Shown one piece after another: positions 50,956-58,885 of a DNA stretch of 64,000 bases. The notes below the pieces were generated by a model. It saw only the letters and a program-made list of their open reading frames with translations, was not told the origin of the DNA and searched no databases. The position numbers and the translations under genes are program-made. The stretch covers positions 1-64,000 of the forward strand of contig CACZFF010000016.1 in assembly GCA_902780385.1 (NCBI GenBank), given 5' to 3'. Each line of letters begins with the position of its first letter. Positions within the stretch are counted from its first letter, which is position 1. Source of the DNA: an uncultured Lachnospiraceae bacterium (GTDB taxonomy: Bacteria > Bacillota > Clostridia > Lachnospirales > Lachnospiraceae).

Positions 50956-52215
50956 ATGAACAAATATCGCGATTACGACAACTATCTGAAGGAATATCCC
51001 TCTCAGGACGGATACTTTGGCAAATACGGCGGCAATTATCTTGACGACCCGGAACTGATCAAGGCTTTCAATGAGTATGCAGAGGCTTATAACACGATCG
51101 CCCAGTCCGCGCAGTTTATCGCGGAGCTCCGCCGCATCCGCAAAGATTTCCAGGGCCGTCCCACACCGGTCTACCACTGCCAGAATCTTTCCAACCTGCT
51201 AGGCAGAACTCAGATCTATCTTAAGCGTGAAGATCTCAACCACACGGGTGCCCATAAGCTCAACCACTGCATGGGCGAAGGTCTCCTTGCAAAATATATG
51301 GGCAAAAAGAAACTCATCGCCGAGACCGGGGCAGGCCAGCACGGCGTTGCACTTGCAACTGCAGCTGCCTATTTCGGACTTGAGTGCGACATCTATATGG
51401 GCGAAGTCGATATCGCCAAACAGGCTCCCAATGTGACACGTATGAAGCTCCTCGGCGCAAACGTCGTTCCGGTCAGCTTCGGGCTCAAGACCCTCAAAGA
51501 GGCAGTTGACGCCGCATTCATGGCTTATTCCAAAGAATACAAAGACGCTGTCTACTGCATCGGCACTGCCGCAGGCCCCCACCCCTTCCCGCTGATGGTC
51601 CGCGACTTCCAGTACTGCATCGGAGAAGAAGCCAGGGCTCAGTTTATCGAACAGACCGGACATCTTCCGGACCAGGTGGCAGCCTGTGTCGGCGGCGGTT
51701 CCAACTCCATCGGTATGTTCACACCCTTCCTGGCAGATCCTGTCGAGCTCATCGGCGTTGAGCCTCTGGGCCGCGGCCCCAGGCTGGGCGACAATGCCGC
51801 TTCCATCACCTACGGCACAGAAGGCATCATGCACGGCTTCAAGAGCATCATGCTGGCCGATGAAAACGGCGATCCCGCCCCGGTCTATTCCAATGCCAGC
51901 GGCCTCGATTATCCCGCCGCAGGCCCCGAACACGCACTGCTGCACGAGATGGACCGCGTCAAATATACAACCGTCGATGACGAGGACGCCATTGAGGCCC
52001 TCTTCCTTCTCTCAAGACACGAGGGAATCATCCCCGCGATCGAGAGCTCTCACGCCCTGGCCTACGCTATCCGTGTCGCCAGGACCGGTGTCACCGGTTC
52101 CGTTCTCGTCAACCTCTCCGGCCGAGGCGACAAAGACCTCGACTTCGTCGTTCAACAGTACGGCTACGGCAACGAATTCCTTGAGAAACTGGCTGCCAAA
52201 CGCGCTGGGAAATAA
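50956..52215 (+). CDS. trpB: Tryptophan synthase beta subunit, stand-alone
   Basis: A 419-residue PLP enzyme. It shows [13 protein letters not shown], the PLP lysine in NHTGAHKLN (Lys101), [12 protein letters not shown] with the catalytic Glu, the phosphate loop [10 protein letters not shown] and GVEPLGRG. These are TrpB1-type features; TrpB2 has a different motif at the lysine. Residues 180-200 ([20 protein letters not shown]) differ from classical TrpB. There is no trpA or other trp gene nearby, so it may salvage indole, or another partner subunit lies elsewhere. Promoter and terminator make it monocistronic. Its 3' end lies in a 46-bp repeat. Confidence 0.9.
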   Translation: MNKYRDYDNYLKEYPSQDGYFGKYGGNYLDDPELIKAFNEYAEAYNTIAQSAQFIAELRRIRKDFQGRPTPVYHCQNLSNLLGRTQIYLKREDLNHTGAHKLNHCMGEGLLAKYMGKKKLIAETGAGQHGVALATAAAYFGLECDIYMGEVDIAKQAPNVTRMKLLGANVVPVSFGLKTLKEAVDAAFMAYSKEYKDAVYCIGTAAGPHPFPLMVRDFQYCIGEEARAQFIEQTGHLPDQVAACVGGGSNSIGMFTPFLADPVELIGVEPLGRGPRLGDNAASITYGTEGIMHGFKSIMLADENGDPAPVYSNASGLDYPAAGPEHALLHEMDRVKYTTVDDEDAIEALFLLSRHEGIIPAIESSHALAYAIRVARTGVTGSVLVNLSGRGDKDLDFVVQQYGYGNEFLEKLAAKRAGK

Positions 52216-52308
52216 ACGCATGGAAGCCGCAAAAGGAGACGGCAAACGTGCCGGGGATTAAACGCATAGAAGCCACAGAAGGAGACGGCAAACGTGCTGG
52301 GAAATAAA
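52195..52308 (+). repeat. 46-bp x 2.5 tandem repeat over the trpB stop codon
   Basis: Units 52195-52240, 52241-52286 and a partial 52287-52308. The first contains the last codons and stop of trpB (GCTGGGAAATAA); the next repeat these as GCCGGGGATTAA and GCTGGGAAATAA. Because 46 is not a multiple of three the copies lie in different frames. Confidence 0.85.
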
Positions 52309-52353
52309 GTATAAAAGCATGCTCCAGTGCTGTAGCCAAACCTGAGAAATATA

Positions 52354-52399
52354 AAGAAGCGCACACCCGATGAAACGCCAGGTATGCGCTTCTTTTTTT
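52354..52399 (+). terminator. Terminator of trpB
   Basis: AAGAAGCGCA (52354-52363) pairs with TGCGCTTCTT (52385-52394), followed by five T. Confidence 0.85.
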
Positions 52400-52430
52400 C
52401 TGTCACAATAAAACGAGGCTGTTTCATTAA

Positions 52431-53160
52431 TGCGTGACCTTGCACTTCCAGATCCGATATGTCGCTTCGTTTTTTCGCGGCATGCGTGACCTTTTACTTG
52501 CCACCGCCTCCGGTCGCTTCACTCCCTCTGCCACAGTAGTGATCTTTTATTATTTCGACGCCAATGTCGCTTCGTTTTTTCGCGGCATGCGTGACCTTTT
52601 TCCTGCCACTGCATCCGGTCGCTTTGCTCCCTCTGCCACAGTAGTGATCTTTTATTATTTCGACGCCAATGTCGCTTCGTTTTTTCGCGGCATGCGTGAC
52701 CTTTTTCCTGCCACCGCCTCCGGTCGCTTCACTCCCTCTGCCACAGTGGTGATCTTTTACTATCTCGACGCATATGTCGCTTCCTTTCTTCGCGGCATGC
52801 GTGACCTTTTTCTTGCCACCGCCTCCGGTCGCTTTGCTCCCTCTGCCACAGTAGTGATCTTTTATTATTTCGACTCCTCTGTCGCTTCAATTCTTCGCGG
52901 CATGCGTGACCTTTTTCCAACCACGGCCTCCGGTCGCTTTGCTCCCTCTGCCACAGTAGTGATCTTTTACCATTTCGACTCCTATGTCGCTTCCTTTCTT
53001 CGCGGCACGCGTGACCTTTTTCTTGCCACCGCCTCAGGTCGCTTTGCTCCCTCTTCTACAGTGGTGATCTTTTACTATTTCGACGACTATGTCGCTTCAA
53101 TTCTTCGCCGCATGCGTGACCTTGGGCTTCCGGATCTGGAATATCGCCTCTCTTTCCACG
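52431..53160. repeat. 105-bp x 6 tandem repeat array
   Basis: GCATGCGTGACC recurs at 52481, 52586, 52691, 52796, 52901, 53006 (as CACGCG) and 53111, exactly 105 bases apart, giving six full units, with degenerate partial units at both ends (GCGTGACCTTG..CTTCC.GATC). The plus strand is open through the whole array (about 280 codons, 35-residue units such as MRDLFPATASGRF...FFRG), since 105 is divisible by three. There is no ribosome site, and differences between units are not concentrated at third codon positions. It lies between two converging terminators. Confidence 0.9.
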
Positions 53161-53216
53161 GCATGCATGCAATCGAAAGCTATCTGTTAAGGTGCACACA
53201 AAATCCGAAAAAGAAC

Positions 53217-53242
53217 GGGATGACAGCATACGCTGTCATCCC
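53217..53242 (-). terminator. Terminator after the minus-strand radical SAM gene
   Basis: GGGATGACAGC (53217-53227) pairs perfectly with GCTGTCATCCC (53232-53242), 4-base loop; on the minus strand it is followed by GTTCTTTTT. It lies about 145 bases beyond the gene. Confidence 0.65.
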
Positions 53243-53387
53243 GCGCTCCAAAAACCATATTTTAAGGGGATACTGATCAGCAGACCTACCAGAAAATGCA
53301 GTATCTACATTTTTACATATATTTCATGTATATATGTTTCCATAAATATTCATTTGAACAAAATCTGAATAAGATTGGCAAAATAGA

Positions 53388-54257
53388 CTACAGTTCGCGC
53401 ATCCATTCGGGACGGTAGCGGTGTCTGGCTTTGGCATCCTCGAGCTGCTCCAGCATCTCAGGAATATCATCATTGAAGACGCCGGCCAGGGACACATAAT
53501 TGGAGGCGTGATTGGAGCGGAAAATGGTGCCCGGGGAATCGATCGCGTTCAGGAAAATCTCTGTCTCCTCCACAGTCTGGTCCGCTGTCAGCAGCCTTCT
53601 CTCACCGCGCAGAACTTCCTGGGCCATGGGAGAATCCTCGCGCAACTGCAGGGAAAGGATCGCGGCATATTCCGGATTCATCTCGTTGATCAGCTTAGCG
53701 CTCCCCAGGGCGTGCTTTTCCATGCCCTCGGGTCCGCCCAGGCCTGAGATCAGGGTCACGGATGTCTTGATCCCGCAGCGCTTGAGCTTGCGGCCTGCCT
53801 CGATCAGCTCCTCGGCGGTCTGCCCTTTCTTGATCTGGAGCAGGATCTCGTCATCACCGGACTCCGCGCCCAGATAGACCATCTCCAGGCCCGCCTGCGC
53901 AAGCGCCTTCAGTTCCTCTTCAGACTTGCGGAGCACGTCCGAAGCAGTTCCATAGGCCGTCACGCGTTCCACATTGGGAAAATGGTCTTTCACATAAGCC
54001 AGAAGTTCCAAGAGAAGCGGTGTCTTTACGATCAGGGCATCTCCGTCCGCAAAAAAGACCCTGCGCACATATTTGCCGTACTCAATGCTGCATTCCTCAA
54101 GATCCGCAAGGATCTCTTCTCTCTTTCTGATGCGGAACTGCTTGCCCGTATACATGTGGCAGAAAGTACATGTATTGTGCGAACACCCAATCGTAACCTG
54201 TATGATCAGACTCCTTGCCTCGCTTGGCGGTCTGTAAACATCTCCCTCGTACTGCAT
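53388..54257 (-). CDS. Radical SAM protein of the Elp3/MiaB-like fold group
   Basis: A 289-residue radical SAM protein. The cluster Cys are 25, 30 and 33 in VTIGCSHNTCTFCHMY, a CX4CX2C spacing. VFFADGDALI, ERVTAYGTASDVL and EMVYLGAESGDDEIL follow the Elp3/B12-type radical SAM pattern, and the C-terminal YRPEWMREL is typical of a frequent clostridial family annotated only as radical SAM. No B12 domain is present. The substrate is unknown. It stands alone between the repeat array and paaK. Confidence 0.85.
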   Translation of the reverse strand: MQYEGDVYRPPSEARSLIIQVTIGCSHNTCTFCHMYTGKQFRIRKREEILADLEECSIEYGKYVRRVFFADGDALIVKTPLLLELLAYVKDHFPNVERVTAYGTASDVLRKSEEELKALAQAGLEMVYLGAESGDDEILLQIKKGQTAEELIEAGRKLKRCGIKTSVTLISGLGGPEGMEKHALGSAKLINEMNPEYAAILSLQLREDSPMAQEVLRGERRLLTADQTVEETEIFLNAIDSPGTIFRSNHASNYVSLAGVFNDDIPEMLEQLEDAKARHRYRPEWMREL

Positions 54258-54323
54258 TCTCTAGTCACTTCCTCTTTCTGAGATTTATTCTGAAAAACGA
54301 TTTATGGTTTGTTTACGGACGCA

Positions 54324-54370
54324 GCAGACCGCAAGCGGTCTGCATCAAATGTCCGCAAATGTCCGCAAAT
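54324..54370 (-). repeat. Hairpin and 10-bp repeats downstream of paaK
   Basis: GCAGACCGC-AA-GCGGTCTGC (54324-54343) is a perfect hairpin without a T-run. Next to it AAATGTCCGC is repeated twice and a third time in part, within 90 bases of the paaK stop. It may be the paaK transcript end. Confidence 0.5.
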
Positions 54371-54432
54371 GCCCGGGCGGGCCCGGTATTTGATGAACTG
54401 CTTCGCAGTTTATTGCCGCTTTGACTCACTGT

Positions 54433-55668
54433 TTATTCGTACCTCTCGTCGATGACGCGTTTGGTCTTCTTTTCACTTCTGGGCAGGACGCCGATCTCAA
54501 CGACCTTGACGAGCGGTGTGAAGCCAATCACGGATTTGACCTTCCTGGCGATGCTGTCCGCGAGCTTGAGGAACTCTACGTCGCCGGTGGTCTCGACGTA
54601 GATACGCATGGTATCCTTGCCGTCCAGATGAGAGATACGGATCTGGTATTCGCTGGAGACCTCGGGGAACTGGTGGAGCACTTCCTCGATCTGGGCAGGG
54701 AATACATTGACGCCCTTGATCTTCATCATGTCATCGGTGCGGCCCTTGATGATATCGATGCGGGGCCAGCAGCGTCCGCAGGTGCACTTCTCGGGAATGA
54801 TCCTGGAGAGGTCATGAGTCCTGTAACGGATCAGGGGAGCGCCCTCCTTGACCAGGGTCGTGATGACGATCTCGCCCCACTCTCCGTCCGGAAGCGGCTT
54901 GAGGGTAACGGGATCAATGATCTCCAGATAGAGATAATCATCCCAGTAGTGCATGTACTCGCTCTCGCTGCAGTTGATGCCGATGCCGGGGCCGTAAATT
55001 TCGGTCAGACCATAGATATCATAGAGCTCGATTCCCAGGATACTGCTGATACGTTCGCGCATGGCCTTGCCCCAGCGCTCGGATCCGATGACGCCCTTTT
55101 TGAGCATGATCTTGTCCCTGATACCGCGCTTTTCAATCTCCTCTGCCAGAAGAAGGGCATAGGAGGATGTGGAGCAGAGGACGGTGGACTTCATGTCCTG
55201 CATCATCTGGATCTGCTTGTTGGTATTTCCGGGGCCCATAGGGATGGCCATGGCGCCCAGCTTCTCACAGCCGTTCTGGAAGCCGATGCCGGCAGTCCAC
55301 AGACCATAGCCGGGCGTGATCTGGATGCGGTCTTTGTTGGTGATGCCCGCCACTTCGTAGCAGCGCTTGAACATCTCACCCCAGTCGTCGACGTCCTTGG
55401 CGGTGTAAGGAATAATGACGGGAAGGCCTGTTGTTCCTGATGAAGAGTGGATCCTGACGATCTCCTCCTCGGGCGCTGTCATCAGTCCCAGCGGGTAAGC
55501 ATCGCGCAGGTCGCTTTTTTCGGAAAAAGGAAGATTCTCAAACTCTTCCGCTGAATGGACGCTGGTAATGTTCTTTTCCATCAGCTTTTTGCCGTAAAAG
55601 CTTCCTGCGTTTACGAGCGCATTGATCCTGTCGTTTACCTGAGCCAACTGTTTTTCATTAATTTTCAT
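54433..55668 (-). CDS. paaK: Phenylacetate-CoA ligase (PaaK-like)
   Basis: A 411-residue adenylating enzyme. The AMP-binding signature is RIHSSSGTTGLPVIIPYT; YDIYGLTEIYGPGIG and LIRYRTHDLSRI are further adenylation motifs; a zinc-like Cys pair KCTCGRCWPR and GRTDDMMKIKGVNVFP are typical of PaaK. It forms aryl-acetyl-CoA with ATP. Next to iorAB, it would take the aryl acids from aromatic amino acid fermentation or act in the reverse, ATP-yielding direction (inference). Confidence 0.9.
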   Translation of the reverse strand: MKINEKQLAQVNDRINALVNAGSFYGKKLMEKNITSVHSAEEFENLPFSEKSDLRDAYPLGLMTAPEEEIVRIHSSSGTTGLPVIIPYTAKDVDDWGEMFKRCYEVAGITNKDRIQITPGYGLWTAGIGFQNGCEKLGAMAIPMGPGNTNKQIQMMQDMKSTVLCSTSSYALLLAEEIEKRGIRDKIMLKKGVIGSERWGKAMRERISSILGIELYDIYGLTEIYGPGIGINCSESEYMHYWDDYLYLEIIDPVTLKPLPDGEWGEIVITTLVKEGAPLIRYRTHDLSRIIPEKCTCGRCWPRIDIIKGRTDDMMKIKGVNVFPAQIEEVLHQFPEVSSEYQIRISHLDGKDTMRIYVETTGDVEFLKLADSIARKVKSVIGFTPLVKVVEIGVLPRSEKKTKRVIDERYE

Positions 55669-55910
55669 ACATAATCCCCTCTACAGCACGGGAAAACATT
55701 CAAAAACGCATTTTGAAATACATTTGGAAATACATTCGAAAATGCTTTCCTCCGCTGTCAGAAAAATAAATCCGGCTCAGCCTGTCTCAGTTCAGTTATT
55801 TACTAAAAAAGAAAAATACAGCAGGTGAAACTTAAATAAATGATGGACCGGCCATAAGCCATAGCTGTAAGTCAAAGCAGTAAATCAAAGCTGTAAGCAG
55901 TGAATCCTCT

Positions 55911-55958
55911 GACTGATCTGCAGATTGATCTACTGACTGATCTACTGACTGATCTGCA
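55911..55958 (-). repeat. 12-bp x 4 tandem repeat just after the iorB stop
   Basis: GACTGATCTACT-type units at 55911, 55923, 55935 and 55947, ending 3 bases from the iorB stop codon. A second, degenerate pair (AGCTGTAAG..) lies at 55863-55905. The rest of 55669-55910 is AT-rich with ACATT.GAAA-type near-repeats at 55697-55742 and no gene. Confidence 0.8.
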
Positions 55959-55961
55959 GCC

Positions 55962-56558
55962 TTACCGGGCCTGATAAAAGCCGAAGGCCTTCAGATTCAT
56001 TTCCATGAAGGCCGGTTTGATCAGGCGGTCCATGGCTTTTTTGATGTCGTCTTCCGTAAGTCCGATCTCTCCTGTGCGGATGGCAGCTCCCAGAAGGACC
56101 ATGTTCAGGATCCTGGGGGAGCCAAGCTCGTCGATAGCGGCTTGTCCGTCGACAACAAGGAGCTTTTCAGGGGCAAGGTTTTCCCTGAGGTAGGCGATCA
56201 TTTCAGTCCCGTCGTAGGAGGAGCCGGTCAGGGTCGCGGTAGTGGGTTTGACCGGCCTGCAGTTTGTGATCACAGTTCCGCCGGGCTTGAGGTAGTGCAG
56301 CATGCGGACGGTCTCGCCGGGCTCAAAGCCCAGGATCACATCTGCCTGCCCGCTGCGCAGCAGGGGCGCGTGCATGGAATCTCCGATCCGCAGATTACTG
56401 AAAACGTTTCCGCCGCGCTGAGCCATGCCGATGGTCTCGGCACTCATGACACGCAGGCCTTTTTCCATGGCAGCCGCCGCGATCAGCTTGGAGGCGAGGA
56501 CGGTACCCTGTCCGCCGACGCCGCAGAGAACGATATTTTTATTGATAGAATTACTCAT
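55962..56558 (-). CDS. iorB: Indolepyruvate:ferredoxin oxidoreductase, beta subunit
   Basis: A 198-residue gamma-type subunit of 2-oxoacid:ferredoxin oxidoreductases. It begins NIVLCGVGGQGTVLASKLIA and has SAETIGMAQRGGNVFSNLRI, both diagnostic. It overlaps iorA by 4 bases (ATGA type), so translation is coupled. The complex oxidises aryl pyruvates to aryl-acetyl-CoA with reduced ferredoxin in amino acid fermentation. Confidence 0.95.
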   Translation of the reverse strand: MSNSINKNIVLCGVGGQGTVLASKLIAAAAMEKGLRVMSAETIGMAQRGGNVFSNLRIGDSMHAPLLRSGQADVILGFEPGETVRMLHYLKPGGTVITNCRPVKPTTATLTGSSYDGTEMIAYLRENLAPEKLLVVDGQAAIDELGSPRILNMVLLGAAIRTGEIGLTEDDIKKAMDRLIKPAFMEMNLKAFGFYQAR

Positions 56559-58396
56559 TTGCCGTCACCTCCCATCGCGCCGATGGCCTTGACCGGACAG
56601 AGCTGGGCACAGAGACCGCAGCCGGTGCAGAGACCGGGGTCGATGCAGACTTTGCCGTCGTTGATCACGATGCCGGGGCAGCCAATCTCCCTGATGCAGC
56701 GCTTGCAGCCGATGCACTTGTCCTGATCGATCGTGAGCGCCTTGTCAGGCTTTACGATGGCAATACAGGGTGACTTGAAGATGACAGCCTTGACACCCTT
56801 CTGCTCAGAAGCCCGCTTCACTGTGTCGACAGCTTTTTCCAGGTCCAGAGGGTTGACAGTCTCGACAAATTCCAGGCCGATCCCCTTGAGGATCGCCTCG
56901 ATGGAGACCTTGCTGACCACCTCTCCCATCATGGTCCGGCCCGTGCCGGGATGGGGCTGATGACCGGTCATAGCCGTTGTGGAATTGTCCAGGATAACAA
57001 CGGTCATCTCCGCCTGGTTGTAGACTGCATTCACGATGCCCGTGATGGCGGAGGCGAAAAAGGTGGAATCACCGACAAAAGCGAAGGCACTGGTATCCGG
57101 CTCGGTGCGGAAAACACCCTGAGCGATGTTGATGCCGGCTCCCATGCAGAGGCAGGTGTCGCACATATCCAGAGGCATGGCATTGCCCAGCGTATAGCAG
57201 CCGATATCGCCGCAGAAAATGGTCTTTTTGCCCTTCATGGCCGTCTTGACTGCATAGAAGGAGGCTCTGTGGGGACATCCCGCGCACAGGACCGGAGGCC
57301 TGACAGGAATGGGAGGCGGCGCAGGCAGATCTGCTTTTCCGGCCGGTGTCCTTGCCAGGAACCTGTCCAGATATCCCGCCACCAGGTTGGGAGAATTTTC
57401 ACCCGCAGTCTCTGTGTCGCCTGTCATCTTGCCCTTGACTGTGACATTCAGATGATACTTGCCCGCGACGTAGACCAACTCTTTTTCAATGACAGGATCC
57501 AGTTCCTCGATGACCAGGACCTCATCCAGGCCCTCCAGGAAACGGACAGCCAGCTGCTCGGGGAAGGGGTGAGGCGTCGCTACTTTCAGGATCCGGGGAG
57601 TGTCGGCAGCGTCGCTGAGGTTGTCCAGGGTCAGCGCCAGGCTGATGCCGCCAGCCGCGATGCCCTTCTTAACGTCCTGGTCCTCTTTGGCAAAACTGCC
57701 CTTTTCCGCAATCACAGCGTTCCTGCTGTATTCGGAAAAAACACCGGACAGTTCGACATTTCTGGCCTCGATCTTTTTATGATTGGCATAAGACAGACGG
57801 GGGAAAATGACCCAGCGGGAGGTATCTTTTATAAATCCGTCTGCCCTGTGATGAACATATTCGTCCTCATCTTTGACCTCGATCGATGCATAGGCATGGC
57901 AGATCCTGGTCGTGGGACGGAAAAATACAGGAGTGCCGTACTTTTCGGAAAAGTCAAAAGCCTCCTGGATCATTTCGTAGGCTTCCTGGACAGAGGAAGG
58001 ATCAAAACAGGGGAGCTTGCTGAAATAGGAATAGTGACGGGTATCCTGTTCTGTCTGTGAAGAAATCGGACCGGGGTCGTCGGCGACCAGGATGACCATT
58101 CCGCCTTTGACGCCCACATATTCAAGGCTCATCAGCGGATCCGAGGCGACATTGAGGCCCACCTGTTTCATGGTGACGAGGGCTCTGGCTCCCGAATAGG
58201 CTGCGCCGGCCGCCACTTCCATGGCAGATTTCTCATTGACGGACCACTCGACATAAGTATCCTGCGTGCGGTACCTGGCGACAGTCTCCAGCGCCTCTGT
58301 GGATGGCGTACCGGGATAGCCGGCAACCAGGTTCACACCTGCCGCGATGGCACCGCGGGCGATTGCCGCATTTCCCATGAGGAACTCTGTGTGCAT
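56555..58396 (-). CDS. iorA: Indolepyruvate:ferredoxin oxidoreductase, alpha subunit
   Basis: A 613-residue subunit. The start at 58396 (MHTEFLMGNAAIARGAI) follows AAAGGAAGTAAAC. The N-terminal pyrimidine-binding domain shows GYPGTPSTEALE; the TPP-binding domain shows GDIGCYTLGNAMPLDMCDTCLCMG and GDSTFFASAITGIVNAVYNQ; the C-terminus carries two 4Fe-4S motifs CIGCKRCIREIGCPG and CTGCGLCAQLCPVKA. The full-length architecture is intact. It forms a cytoplasmic complex with IorB. Confidence 0.96.
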   Translation of the reverse strand: MHTEFLMGNAAIARGAIAAGVNLVAGYPGTPSTEALETVARYRTQDTYVEWSVNEKSAMEVAAGAAYSGARALVTMKQVGLNVASDPLMSLEYVGVKGGMVILVADDPGPISSQTEQDTRHYSYFSKLPCFDPSSVQEAYEMIQEAFDFSEKYGTPVFFRPTTRICHAYASIEVKDEDEYVHHRADGFIKDTSRWVIFPRLSYANHKKIEARNVELSGVFSEYSRNAVIAEKGSFAKEDQDVKKGIAAGGISLALTLDNLSDAADTPRILKVATPHPFPEQLAVRFLEGLDEVLVIEELDPVIEKELVYVAGKYHLNVTVKGKMTGDTETAGENSPNLVAGYLDRFLARTPAGKADLPAPPPIPVRPPVLCAGCPHRASFYAVKTAMKGKKTIFCGDIGCYTLGNAMPLDMCDTCLCMGAGINIAQGVFRTEPDTSAFAFVGDSTFFASAITGIVNAVYNQAEMTVVILDNSTTAMTGHQPHPGTGRTMMGEVVSKVSIEAILKGIGLEFVETVNPLDLEKAVDTVKRASEQKGVKAVIFKSPCIAIVKPDKALTIDQDKCIGCKRCIREIGCPGIVINDGKVCIDPGLCTGCGLCAQLCPVKAIGAMGGDGK

Positions 58397-58642
58397 GTTT
58401 ACTTCCTTTCCCGGCCCCGGCAGCACAAAAAAAGAACTGCTGTCCGGAGCAAAACCATTGATTATAGACTCAAATACAGATAGTCTCTGCTGCCGGATCG
58501 GTTATTGAGGCCGATCTGTATTTTACTTTCATGTGCGATATCAGGTTATTAAACAAGACTTGATGCATTTTTAGAGAAGATAAACACTTTATCGCAGAAA
58601 AGCATAGGCTTAGTATACTCCCTTGTCATAAGCCATGCAATC

Positions 58643-58674
58643 AAAAAAGGCATATCGCGGAAATGCGATATGCC
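58643..58674 (-). terminator. Terminator of the PreA-like gene
   Basis: GGCATATCGC (58649-58658) pairs with GCGATATGCC (58665-58674); on the minus strand the stem is followed by six T. Confidence 0.85.
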
Positions 58675-58773
58675 CGAAAGTTGATGTTCCAAAATAATGA
58701 TAAACGTTCCTGACTCTAAACCTGCTCTCATTAATGAAAACAATAATCCAGTCATTAATGAAAACAATCATCC

Positions 58774-58881
58774 GGCAGATTTCTCTGATCCTGATTTTTC
58801 GGCAGATTTATCTGATCCTGATCTTTCGGCAGATTTATCTGATATTGATCTTTCGGCAGATTTATCTGATCCCGGTCTTTC
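58774..58881 (-). repeat. 27-bp x 4 tandem repeat just after the preA-like stop
   Basis: GGCAGATTTATCTGATCCTG plus ATCTTTC, units at 58774, 58801, 58828 and 58855. The array ends 4 bases from the stop codon (58886-58888), and the last codons (GGCCTTATTTCCTGCTGATC read on the plus strand) look like a degenerate fifth unit. Confidence 0.85.
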
Positions 58882-58885
58882 GGCC

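Larger units (their letters stand above)
58397..58885. other. Intergenic region upstream of iorA and downstream of the PreA-like gene
   Basis: About 490 bases. It holds the terminator at 58643-58674, a 24-bp duplication CATTAATGAAAACAAT.ATCC (58729-58752, 58753-58775) and the 27-bp array at 58774-58881. Short ORFs over the repeats on the plus strand run antisense into the preA-like gene and are not supported. Confidence 0.5.

Noticed and set aside
50956..52215. TrpB2-type or other PLP lyase
   Set aside because: The lysine motif NHTGAHKLN and GAGQHG are TrpB1-like; TrpB2 has GSHK and GQWG patterns.
52431..53160. CRISPR array or clear repeat-protein gene at the 105-bp array
   Set aside because: Units are contiguous without unique spacers and no cas genes are near. 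As a gene it lacks a ribosome site, starts with GTG, and shows no third-position bias.
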